Under the pieces are notes generated by a model. The model did no database searches. It saw nothing but the letters and a program-made list of their open reading frames with translations, and was not told where the DNA came from. The position numbers and the translations under genes are program-made. A DNA stretch of 18,256 nucleotides from Comamonadaceae bacterium (GTDB taxonomy: Bacteria > Pseudomonadota > Gammaproteobacteria > Burkholderiales > Burkholderiaceae_C), in assembly GCA_947374505.1 (NCBI GenBank), contig CANCCE010000029.1:1-18256 (forward strand). The letters run 5' to 3'. How positions within the stretch are numbered: the first letter of the stretch is position 1; each line of letters begins with the position of its first letter. Shown one piece after another: positions 7,738 through 14,700 of the stretch.

Positions 7738-8268
7738 TTATTTTTTGTCGACCGCAGCTTGCAGCGTTTTTCCGTTGTCCAGAATGCGGCTCAAATAGCC
7801 CTTCAGGGCCGTCCACTCGTCATGCGAAAAACCTGCCAGATACGCGTTTTGAACATCGCTCAGAATGGCTGGAATTTCTTGGGCAGCAGCTCGACCCGCA
7901 TCCGTCAGCTCGAGGTTGACGACGCGCCTGTCGTCTGAAGATCGCTGGCGGCGGCAAAGATTTTTGGCCTCCAAACGATCCAACAGACGGGTCATGGAAC
8001 CGGCATCGTGATCGCACTCACGCGCCAGTTCGGCGACAGTTGAAGCAACACCCAAGTGCAGCTTGTACAAAGGCAGCCACTGCGCGTTGGTCAGCCCGGT
8101 GGGTTCAAGTTCGTGCTCAATGCTCTGCGCCATCAGCGCCAGGCCGCGACGCATCATGTGGCCAACGCTGTCGCCGGGCGTGTAAGTCTTGGCAGCGTAA
8201 AACTTGGTCACACCCATGCGTGCGGGCTTGATTGGAGGTATTTTTCCAGAAATAGGCGTAAGTGACAT
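7738..8268 (-). CDS. MarR-family transcriptional repressor (176 aa)
   Basis: Winged-helix dimeric repressor that typically releases DNA on binding phenolic or drug-like ligands. The helix-turn-helix covers about residues 76-103 (STVAELARECDHDAGSMTRLL), followed by the wing with the family's D-x-R-R signature (SSDDRRVVNLELT, about 110-122). Flanking helices would form the dimer interface. It is first in the pump strand run and is divergent from the ABC exporter. The start is uncertain. ATG 8268 lies only 7 bases after a near-perfect -10 box, which would make the message leaderless or nearly so. ATG 8217 (MGVTKFY) would give a 159-residue protein nearer the usual MarR length but has no clear Shine-Dalgarno. 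The operator lies inside its own promoter, so autorepression is strongly suggested. Confidence 0.9.
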   Translation of the reverse strand: MSLTPISGKIPPIKPARMGVTKFYAAKTYTPGDSVGHMMRRGLALMAQSIEHELEPTGLTNAQWLPLYKLHLGVASTVAELARECDHDAGSMTRLLDRLEAKNLCRRQRSSDDRRVVNLELTDAGRAAAQEIPAILSDVQNAYLAGFSHDEWTALKGYLSRILDNGKTLQAAVDKK

Positions 8269-8275
8269 GCGCAGG

Positions 8276-8304
8276 ATTTTAATTGCTCAAGCAATTAATG
8301 TCAA
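8276..8304 (-). promoter_or_regulatory. Sigma-70 promoter of the marR-pump operon
   Basis: Read on the minus strand, a perfect -35 box TTGACA (8304-8299) is followed by a 17-base spacer (8298-8282) and a -10 box TAAAAT (8281-8276), five of six consensus bases. Transcription would begin near 8269, right at the marR ATG at 8268. It is the strongest promoter-like sequence I found in the window, and it would be constitutively strong without repression. Confidence 0.8.
8279..8298. promoter_or_regulatory. Probable MarR operator: 20-base inverted repeat
   Basis: TTAATTGCT-CA-AGCAATTAA is a perfect 9-base inverted repeat around a two-base centre. It contains the ATTGC...GCAAT core common to MarR-family sites. 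It spans the spacer and overlaps the -10 box of the marR promoter, so a bound dimer would block RNA polymerase. It is also only about 50 bases from the start of the divergent ABC gene. No second copy was noticed elsewhere in the window. Confidence 0.75.
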
Positions 8305-8346
8305 TAACAATGTTTGCCTTGCCAATTTAATCGCTAAACTCAGCAC

Positions 8347-10152
8347 ATGCCTACATCATCTGTCAATTCCGCCCCCATGGCCCCCGCCCAACCCACCCAA
8401 GGCGCACCCAAATCACTCTCTGGGCTGTTGCCTTTTTTGCAGCCTTACCGCGGTCGCATTTTTTTGGCGCTGCTGTTTCTCAGCCTGGCGGCGGGTGCCA
8501 CCTTGTTGTTCCCGCTGGCACTGCGCAGCCTCATCGATGGTGGCATGGCACAAACGGACAAGGGCGAACAGCTGATGGCGGTGCGAACGCACTTTTTTGA
8601 GTTGTTTGCCGTGGCGACGGCCCTGGGTCTGTTTTCAGCTGGCCGCTTTTATCTGGTGAGCTGGCTCGGCGAACGGGTCACGGCTGATTTGCGGAATGCG
8701 GTGTATGCACATGTGCTCAAGCAAAGCCCCGAGTTTTTTGAAACCACGCAAACCGGAGAAGTGCTGTCGCGCCTGACGACCGACACGACGCTGGTACAAG
8801 CGGTGGTTGGCTCGTCCTTGAGCATGGGCCTGCGCAATGTGGTGATGGGTCTGGGTGCACTGGCCATGTTGATCTACACCAACCCTGTGGTGATGATTCA
8901 GGTCTTTGGCGTGCTGGTGTTGATTGTGTTGCCGAGCGTCTGGTTTGGCCGGCGCGTGCGAAAGTTGTCGCGTGCCAGTCAAGACCGTGTGGCTGACTCC
9001 AGCGCCATCGCCGCCGAAGTGCTGAACGCGATTCCTGTGGTGCAAAGCTACACCGCTGAGGCACGCGAGTCAGCCCGCTTTGACAAGTCGACCGGCGATG
9101 CCTTTCAGGTGGCTGTCCGGCGCAGCGCAGCGCGTTCAGTGCTGGTGGCCTTCATCATCATTGCGACCTCGGCTGCGTTGTTGTGGGGCCTGTACCAAGG
9201 CACGCAAGCGGTGGTGCGTGGCGACATCACAGCCGGCGACTTGGGTCAGACCGTGCTTTACGTGATTATTCTGGCCAGCGCGTTCGCCGTGCTTGGCGAG
9301 GTCTATGGCGATTTGCTGCGCGCCGCTGGCGCCACCGAACGATTGATGGAATTGCTGAACAGCCGCTCACCCATTTCGTCCCCTCTCAAACCGGTCAAAG
9401 TACCCGCACCCCAAGCCGGCAGTGCCGTGTCTTTTGAGGCGGTGACGTTTCATTACCCGTCACGCCCGGCGCTGGCGGCACTCAGTGATTTCACACTCAG
9501 CGTCGCACCGGGCGAAACCGTCGCCATCGTCGGCCCCAGCGGCGCGGGCAAGAGCACCGTGTTTCAGCTGTTGCTGCGCTTTTACGATCCGCTGTCGGGC
9601 CAGATCACACTGGACGGCGCAGCCATCCCAAAAATGCACTTGCACGCACTGCGCGAGCGCATCGGCATCGTGCCGCAAGACGCCGTGATTTTCTCCAGCA
9701 GCGCGTTTGAAAACATTCGTTATGGCAAGCCCACGGCCACTGATGACGAGGTCAAGGCTGCGGCTGAGGCAGCGTTTGCGCACGAATTCATCATGGCTTT
9801 GCCTGAAGGCTACAACACCTTTTTAGGCGAGCGCGGTGTGCGCTTGTCTGGTGGTCAACGCCAACGCATCGCCATTGCCCGGGCGATGCTGAAAAACCCG
9901 CCGCTGTTGCTGCTCGACGAGGCCACGAGCGCGCTCGACGCTGAAAGCGAACGCTCGGTGCAGGCCGCACTGGAATCGGCCATGCGCGGACGGACGACCT
10001 TGGTGATTGCGCACCGACTGGCGACGGTGCAGCAAGCTGACCGCATTCTCGTGCTTGACCACGGCCGGTTGGTGGAGCAAGGCAGCCATGCGGAACTGGT
10101 GAAGCTAGGTGGAATTTACGCGCGATTGGCGGAGCTGCAGTTCACGAGTTAG
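8347..10152 (+). CDS. ABC exporter half-transporter with fused permease and ATPase (MsbA-like, 601 aa)
   Basis: Type IV ABC exporter expected to work as a homodimer in the inner membrane. The first ~330 residues form a six-helix transmembrane domain, with the typical coupling-helix segment VLSRLTTDTTLVQAVVGSS. The nucleotide-binding domain carries Walker A GPSGAGKST (396-404), a Q-loop in IVPQDAVIF, signature LSGGQRQR (from 500), Walker B LLLLDE (520-525), a D-loop SALD and the switch His556 in IAHRL. All catalytic residues are intact. It resembles MsbA and bacterial multidrug or lipid exporters, but the substrate cannot be read from sequence. It diverges from marR across a 78-base region holding the operator, so shared regulation is plausible. 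The ATG at 8347 lacks a clear ribosome site; ATG 8383 is an alternative. Its own promoter is not obvious. Confidence 0.9.
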   Translation: MPTSSVNSAPMAPAQPTQGAPKSLSGLLPFLQPYRGRIFLALLFLSLAAGATLLFPLALRSLIDGGMAQTDKGEQLMAVRTHFFELFAVATALGLFSAGRFYLVSWLGERVTADLRNAVYAHVLKQSPEFFETTQTGEVLSRLTTDTTLVQAVVGSSLSMGLRNVVMGLGALAMLIYTNPVVMIQVFGVLVLIVLPSVWFGRRVRKLSRASQDRVADSSAIAAEVLNAIPVVQSYTAEARESARFDKSTGDAFQVAVRRSAARSVLVAFIIIATSAALLWGLYQGTQAVVRGDITAGDLGQTVLYVIILASAFAVLGEVYGDLLRAAGATERLMELLNSRSPISSPLKPVKVPAPQAGSAVSFEAVTFHYPSRPALAALSDFTLSVAPGETVAIVGPSGAGKSTVFQLLLRFYDPLSGQITLDGAAIPKMHLHALRERIGIVPQDAVIFSSSAFENIRYGKPTATDDEVKAAAEAAFAHEFIMALPEGYNTFLGERGVRLSGGQRQRIAIARAMLKNPPLLLLDEATSALDAESERSVQAALESAMRGRTTLVIAHRLATVQQADRILVLDHGRLVEQGSHAELVKLGGIYARLAELQFTS

Positions 10153-10161
10153 CTGGAAATC

Positions 10162-10185
10162 GGCCAGGGGCTGGCCTCCTACAAC
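10162..10185 (-). repeat. REP-like unit, minus orientation
   Basis: Read on the minus strand, a head GTTGTAGGA (10185-10177) is followed directly by a perfect 6-bp hairpin, GGCCAG-ccc-CTGGCC (10176-10162). A GTAG tetranucleotide placed 5' of a small hairpin is the hallmark of bacterial REP elements mobilised by TnpA-REP (RAYT) proteins. It also lies 9 bases after the ABC exporter stop, where the hairpin could stabilise or terminate that transcript. Confidence 0.5.
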
Positions 10186-10199
10186 GGAAAAGAGTGCGT

Positions 10200-10237
10200 G
10201 TTGTAGGATCCGAGCCCTCCCGGCGATGCTTGCCGGG
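10200..10237 (+). repeat. REP-like unit, plus orientation, inverted partner of the preceding one
   Basis: The same nine-base head, GTTGTAGGA (10200-10208), is followed after ten bases by a second hairpin: CCCGGC (10219-10224) pairs with GCCGGG (10232-10237) around GATGCTT. The two heads face each other across 14 bases and form a 9-bp inverted repeat themselves. The pair has the layout of a BIME, that is, two REPs in opposite orientation. On the minus strand this hairpin lies 14 bases after the end of the DUF1178 gene and so could mark the 3' end of the nuo-linked message. No U-run is present. Confidence 0.45.
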
Positions 10238-10251
10238 GCACGGCGCTACGC

Positions 10252-10755
10252 TTATTGCAGCGTCTCTTTGAGCGACGCTGGCATCGGCAAGGGCATCACG
10301 GAGATGCCTTCTTCGAGCAGGGCCACGGCTTCTGCGCGCGAGGTTTGGCCGCGAATACTGCGCTCATCGGTTTCGCCGTAATGCATCTGGCGCGCGACTT
10401 CTGCAAAATGACTGCCAACGTCTTCGGTGTTGGCTATCACTTGACGGACCATCTTCAGCCAATCGCCTTGCATGTCTTGCAGGGTCTGCAGGTCTTGTGG
10501 GGACACGTCAGTCGGGGCCGCTTGCACCGGAACAAGCTCTGTTGAGCTTGACGCAGATGACGGGGACGGCGTTTTGAGCGGCGGTGTCGCGCCCAGATTT
10601 AAGCGAGGCGCGCTGAGTTGCTTGCTGATGTTGACGTCCGCACACATCGGGCATGCCACCAAGCCGCGCTCCAGCTGGCTTTGGAAATCGTCTTCGGATG
10701 CGAACCAGCCTTCAAACACATGCTGGTGAGCACACTTCAGATCAAGAACTTTCAT
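10252..10755 (-). CDS. DUF1178 family protein (167 aa)
   Basis: Conserved proteobacterial protein of unknown function. The N-terminal third matches the family: MKVLDLKCAHQHVFEGWF with Cys8, His10 and His12, then DFQSQLERGLVACPMC with Cys35 and Cys38. Together these look like a small metal-binding (zinc-ribbon-like) module, although metal binding is inferred. A Ser/Pro/Thr-rich linker (about 55-85) leads to a helical C-terminal region containing MVRQVIANTEDVGSHFAEVARQ and the family's conserved ending (GQTSRAEAVALLEEGI). It starts 21 bases after the NUDIX stop and is the last gene of the nuo strand run. No strong ribosome site is visible. Confidence 0.88.
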   Translation of the reverse strand: MKVLDLKCAHQHVFEGWFASEDDFQSQLERGLVACPMCADVNISKQLSAPRLNLGATPPLKTPSPSSASSSTELVPVQAAPTDVSPQDLQTLQDMQGDWLKMVRQVIANTEDVGSHFAEVARQMHYGETDERSIRGQTSRAEAVALLEEGISVMPLPMPASLKETLQ

Positions 10756-10776
10756 GGTGTGATTGTGAGCCGAAAT

Positions 10777-11361
10777 TCAAACCGTGACCCAGTCCAGCGG
10801 CCATGCCCCTGAACGCACGTTTTGCAGCCACAGCGCACCCGTCAGGGTCTTGGCATCGGTGACGCGGCCGTCACGGCACCACTGCAACAGCTCGTCGGCC
10901 GTGGCGCTGAACACATCCAGAAACTCGCCGTGGTCAAGCTGTCGCTGGCCGGCGGTCAAGTCGCGGGCAAACCAGATGTCGATGAATTCGGTGGAGTAAG
11001 AAATCACCGGGTGCAAAACCCCGGCGCGGGCCCATTGTTTGGCCGTGTAGCCGGTTTCTTCCAGCAGCTCACGGCGTGCACAAGCCAGGGAGGCTTCGCC
11101 GGCATCGAGCTTGCCCGCCGGAAACTCGATCATCACGGACTGCACCGGGTATCTGAACTGACGCTCTAGCACCCAGCGGCCGTCAGGCAATTCAGCGACC
11201 ACCATCACGGCACCAGGATGAATCACATATTCGCGGGTCGCCTCGGAACCGTCGGGGAGGCGAACGGTGTCGCGAAAGGCATGCAAAAAATGACCGCGAA
11301 GGAGTTCTTCACTGCGGACGCGGGTTTCTATGAGGTGCGCGTCATCGGCCGGCAAATTCAT
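10777..11361 (-). CDS. NUDIX hydrolase, ADP-ribose pyrophosphatase-like (194 aa)
   Basis: Cleaves a nucleoside diphosphate linked to another group; the closest pattern is ADP-ribose pyrophosphatase (NudF/ADPRase), giving AMP and ribose 5-phosphate. The complete Nudix box GX5EX7REUXEEXGU is present: Gly83, Glu89, Arg97-Glu98, Glu101-Glu102, Gly104 and Tyr105. The preceding MIEFPAGKLD is typical of the ADP-ribose subgroup. Substrate choice within the superfamily cannot be fixed from sequence. The ATG overlaps the DUF2818 stop in an ATGA (11358-11361), so translation is coupled and the gene clearly belongs to the nuo transcript. A role recycling NAD-derived ADP-ribose would fit beside an NADH dehydrogenase but is inference. 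Confidence 0.9.
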   Translation of the reverse strand: MNLPADDAHLIETRVRSEELLRGHFLHAFRDTVRLPDGSEATREYVIHPGAVMVVAELPDGRWVLERQFRYPVQSVMIEFPAGKLDAGEASLACARRELLEETGYTAKQWARAGVLHPVISYSTEFIDIWFARDLTAGQRQLDHGEFLDVFSATADELLQWCRDGRVTDAKTLTGALWLQNVRSGAWPLDWVTV

Positions 11362-11657
11362 CGCAGTTTGAAAAGGTAACGGTAGACAAAGCCCGGGAAG
11401 GCGAAGGTGACAAAGAGCGTGCCGGTGATGGCATAGAACTCCCAGCCCTGAGGGGCGATTTGTCCACCGCGGTGCTCCAAGCCCAACGCCACAGCGCCAG
11501 CGATGAAATACCAGAGCACCAGCTCCAACAGTCTCAAGGCCAGTGACTTAGGCTCTTTCAAGCCATAAAACGCCATGAATCGATGACTCATGAAAGGCAG
11601 ATTGGCGGCCAGCAATGCAAATACCACCACCAGCCAGACAGGAACGGTTTGATCCAT
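11358..11657 (-). CDS. DUF2818 small membrane protein (99 aa)
   Basis: Short integral membrane protein with probably three transmembrane helices: about 7-20 (WLVVVFALLAANLPF), 44-60 (LELVLWYFIAGAVALGL) and 74-93 (YAITGTLFVTFAFPGFVYRY). A basic loop (SHRFMAFYGLKEPKS) lies between the first two. The family is known mainly from betaproteobacteria, where it is repeatedly found just after nuoN. The ATG is only 5 bases after the nuoN stop, so it is co-translated with complex I subunits. No function is established. An accessory or assembly role for the membrane arm is a reasonable guess from position alone. Confidence 0.88.
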   Translation of the reverse strand: MDQTVPVWLVVVFALLAANLPFMSHRFMAFYGLKEPKSLALRLLELVLWYFIAGAVALGLEHRGGQIAPQGWEFYAITGTLFVTFAFPGFVYRYLFKLR

Positions 11658-11662
11658 TCGCG

Positions 11663-13165
11663 TCAGTTCACCAGTGTCTTGACCAGCGATGCAATGGCGT
11701 CACTGCACAAGGTCATCAGGCCGCCGGGTGCAATACCCAGCGCGAGCAACAGCCCGCCATTGAGAGTCAGCACGATCCGGGCATCGGTTCCAGCGACGAT
11801 GGCGGTTGGCATGCCAGCTTGCGGCGCATCAAAATACATGACTTTGATCACGCGCAAGTAGTAGAAAGCGGCAAGCAAAGAAGCCAGTACGGCAAACACT
11901 GTCAGCACCAGATAGCTGGTTTTTTGCGCAGACATCAGCGACTGCAGCACGGCCAGCTTGGCGTAAAAACCAACCAGCGGCGGTATGCCGGCCAGCGACA
12001 ACATGCTGAGTGCCATCACGCCGGCATACAGCGGGCTGCGCTGGTTCAAGCCGGCGAGGTCAGAAATTTCCTCAGCTTCGTGGCCTTGCCTGGCCAGCAG
12101 CAAAATGATGCCGAAGGCTGCCAGCGTGGTCAGCACGTAAGTGATGACATAAAACATCGCGGCGCCGTAGGCTGATTCGGCATTGAACTGATGCCCGTTG
12201 ACGACGCCCGCCAGCATGGCCAGCAAGACAAAACCCATTTGAGCGATCGTCGAGAAAGCCAGCATGCGCTTGAGGTTGGTCTGTGCAATAGCGGCAAAGT
12301 TACCGACCAGCAAAGAAGCCACGGCCAGCACCACCAACATTTGCTGCCAGTCAATGGCCAGCGGCAACATGCCCTGCACCAGCAAACGCATGCAAATGGC
12401 GAAAGCGGCCAACTGTGGCGCAGCACCAATCAGCAGCGTCACCGCGGTGGGTGCCCCCTGGTAAACGTCAGGCAACCACATGTGAAAAGGCACAGCGCCG
12501 AGTTTGAACGCCAGGCCGGCAACGATGAAGACGAGGCCGAACACCAGCACCTGATGCTTGACCTGACGGCTGGCGATCGCTTGAAACACCTCATTCAAAT
12601 TCAGCGAACCCGTTGCGCCGTAAATCATCGACAAGCCGTAGAGCAAGAAGCCAGACGCCAGCGCCCCCAACACAAAATACTTCATAGCGGCTTCTGTGGC
12701 GGTAGCGTTGTCACGCCGCAAGGCCACCAGCGCATAACTGGACAGCGTCATGAGCTCGAGGCCCATGTAAATCACCAGGAAGTTGTGACCAGAGATCATC
12801 ACAAAAATACCGAGCAATGAAAACAGACTCAGCGTGAAAAATTCACCGCCGCGCAACATGTCACGGTCAGCCGCATAAGGCCGGCCATAGACCATCGAGA
12901 CCATCAGCGCAACAGAGGCAAAGCACTTGAGCCAGTTGCCCATCGGGTCGCTCACGACCATCTTGCCGAAGCCGTAGACCGTTTCGCCCTGCATGGCGTA
13001 AAAGGCTTGCAAAGCAGCCACCACAGCCAAGGTCAGCAGCGTCAAGATGTAGGTCGTGCCGCGCAATGGCGTCTTCACGCCGAGGTCGACCAGCGCAATC
13101 ACGCAAGCCATGACCAGCAAGATGATTTCGGGGTAAACGGTGATCCAGCTTAAGGTGTCAATCAT
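11663..13165 (-). CDS. nuoN: NADH:quinone oxidoreductase subunit N
   Basis: Antiporter-like membrane subunit of complex I, next to the NuoK/NuoJ region, with about 14 helices and one proton channel. Key residues are intact: Glu137 in YMGLELMTLSSY and Lys221 in AFKLGAVPFHMWLPD, followed by the signature VYQGAPTAVT. The length, 500 residues, is close to the usual 480-500. It begins 37 bases after the nuoM stop; an AAGA-rich stretch precedes the ATG. DUF2818 follows after 5 bases. Confidence 0.96.
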   Translation of the reverse strand: MIDTLSWITVYPEIILLVMACVIALVDLGVKTPLRGTTYILTLLTLAVVAALQAFYAMQGETVYGFGKMVVSDPMGNWLKCFASVALMVSMVYGRPYAADRDMLRGGEFFTLSLFSLLGIFVMISGHNFLVIYMGLELMTLSSYALVALRRDNATATEAAMKYFVLGALASGFLLYGLSMIYGATGSLNLNEVFQAIASRQVKHQVLVFGLVFIVAGLAFKLGAVPFHMWLPDVYQGAPTAVTLLIGAAPQLAAFAICMRLLVQGMLPLAIDWQQMLVVLAVASLLVGNFAAIAQTNLKRMLAFSTIAQMGFVLLAMLAGVVNGHQFNAESAYGAAMFYVITYVLTTLAAFGIILLLARQGHEAEEISDLAGLNQRSPLYAGVMALSMLSLAGIPPLVGFYAKLAVLQSLMSAQKTSYLVLTVFAVLASLLAAFYYLRVIKVMYFDAPQAGMPTAIVAGTDARIVLTLNGGLLLALGIAPGGLMTLCSDAIASLVKTLVN

Positions 13166-13202
13166 CTGAATTCTTTTGAATGTTGTTCTCGGGACCGGGG
13201 GC

Positions 13203-14678
13203 TCAGTTCAGTTTGGTGGATGCGACATGCTTGAGCAAGTCAAGCACTGACGCATCCATCACATCGGTAAACGGTTTCGGATAAATGCCCATGTACAGCA
13301 CGGCAATCGTCAATATCGACAGCATCAGAATGTCGCGGCCGTTGATATCTTTGAGATTCTTCACGTTGTCATTCGTCACCGGGCCAAGGTAGACGCGTTT
13401 GAACATCCAGAGCGTGTAAGCCGCGCCAAATATCAACGCGGAAGCGGCACCCATGCCGACCCAGAAGTTGTACTGAATCGCGCCAATGATCACCATCCAC
13501 TCACCGACAAAACCAGCCGTTCCGGGCAAACCGCAGTTGGCCATGGCAAACAGCAGCGCAAAGGCAGCGAACTTTGGCATCGTGTTGATGACACCGCCGT
13601 AACTCGAAATTTCACGCGAATGGACGCGGTCATACAAGACACCAATGCTCAGGAACATGGCTGCCGAAACAAAGCCGTGCGCAACCATCTGCACAATGCC
13701 ACCGGACAGACCCAGCGGATTAAAGATGAAGAAGCCCAGCGTCACAAAGCCCATGTGGGCAATGGATGAATAAGCCACCAGCTTTTTCATGTCTGTTTGG
13801 ACCATCGCCACCAGGCCGACGTAAATCACAGCAATCAAGGACAGCGTGATCATGAGCCACGCCCATTCGTGGGCTGCATCCGGTGCAATCGGCAAAGAGA
13901 AGCGCAGAAAACCATACGCACCCAGCTTGAGCATGATGGCGGCCAGCACGGCCGAACCGCCGGTGGGCGCTTCAACGTGAACGTCTGGCAACCAGGTGTG
14001 CACAGGCCACATCGGCACCTTCACCGCAAAAGCAATCAGGAAGGCAAAAAACAGCCAGGTCTGGACATTCGCCGACAGTGGCAGTTGGTGCCATGTGGCC
14101 AGGTCAAAACTGCTGCCCGACTGGACGTACAGATACACCAGCGCGACCAACATCAACATGGAGCCCAGCAAGGTGTACAAAAAGAATTTGAAGGCCGCGT
14201 AAATTCGATTCGGACCGCCCCAGATACCGATGATCAAATACATCGGAATCAGCGTGGCTTCAAAGAACACAAAGAACAACAAGCCATCGAGCGCAGCGAA
14301 GACGCCAATCATGAGGCCGCTGAGGATCATGAATGCGCCCATGTACTGGTTCACACGCTTGGTAATGGACTCCCAACTGGCAAGAATGACCACCACGTTG
14401 ATAAACGCGGTGAGCAACACAAACCACAGCGAAATGCCGTCGACGCCGAGGTGGTAATTGACGTTGAAACGCTCAATCCAAGACTGATTTTCAACAAACT
14501 GCATCTCCGATGTCCCGAGCTGGAAGCGCGCGTACAACGGCAAGGTGACCAGAAAGCTGATGACCGAACCGATCAGCGCCATCCAGCGCACGGCGCGGGC
14601 TTGCTCGTCACGACCGAAGGCCAGCAACACAATCCCGAAAAAGATAGGCGTCCAAATCGCCAGGCTTAACAAACCCAT
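13203..14678 (-). CDS. nuoM: NADH:quinone oxidoreductase subunit M
   Basis: Antiporter-like, proton-pumping subunit in the middle of the complex I membrane arm. Conserved charges are present: Glu140 in FFVFFEATLIPMYLIIG, Lys220 in AFAVKVPMWPVHTWLPD, and Lys251 in the EAPTGGSAVLAAIMLKLGAYG region. The 491 residues fit the family (about 490-510). The ATG lies 22 bases after the nuoL stop, with a GAAAG-type ribosome site upstream. No unusual insertions. Confidence 0.97.
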   Translation of the reverse strand: MGLLSLAIWTPIFFGIVLLAFGRDEQARAVRWMALIGSVISFLVTLPLYARFQLGTSEMQFVENQSWIERFNVNYHLGVDGISLWFVLLTAFINVVVILASWESITKRVNQYMGAFMILSGLMIGVFAALDGLLFFVFFEATLIPMYLIIGIWGGPNRIYAAFKFFLYTLLGSMLMLVALVYLYVQSGSSFDLATWHQLPLSANVQTWLFFAFLIAFAVKVPMWPVHTWLPDVHVEAPTGGSAVLAAIMLKLGAYGFLRFSLPIAPDAAHEWAWLMITLSLIAVIYVGLVAMVQTDMKKLVAYSSIAHMGFVTLGFFIFNPLGLSGGIVQMVAHGFVSAAMFLSIGVLYDRVHSREISSYGGVINTMPKFAAFALLFAMANCGLPGTAGFVGEWMVIIGAIQYNFWVGMGAASALIFGAAYTLWMFKRVYLGPVTNDNVKNLKDINGRDILMLSILTIAVLYMGIYPKPFTDVMDASVLDLLKHVASTKLN

Positions 14679-14700
14679 TTTTGTTCTGCTTTCTTGTCTG

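Noticed and set aside
7727..7816. Upstream GTG extension of the NodT protein by 30 residues
   Set aside because: It would overlap marR and bury the lipoprotein signal peptide, which begins cleanly at ATG 7726.
13797..14669. 290-codon open frame antisense to nuoM, rich in His, Gln and Arg
   Set aside because: It mirrors the codon bias of nuoM on the opposite strand. Composition is unlike a folded protein, and nuoM is unmistakably the real gene.
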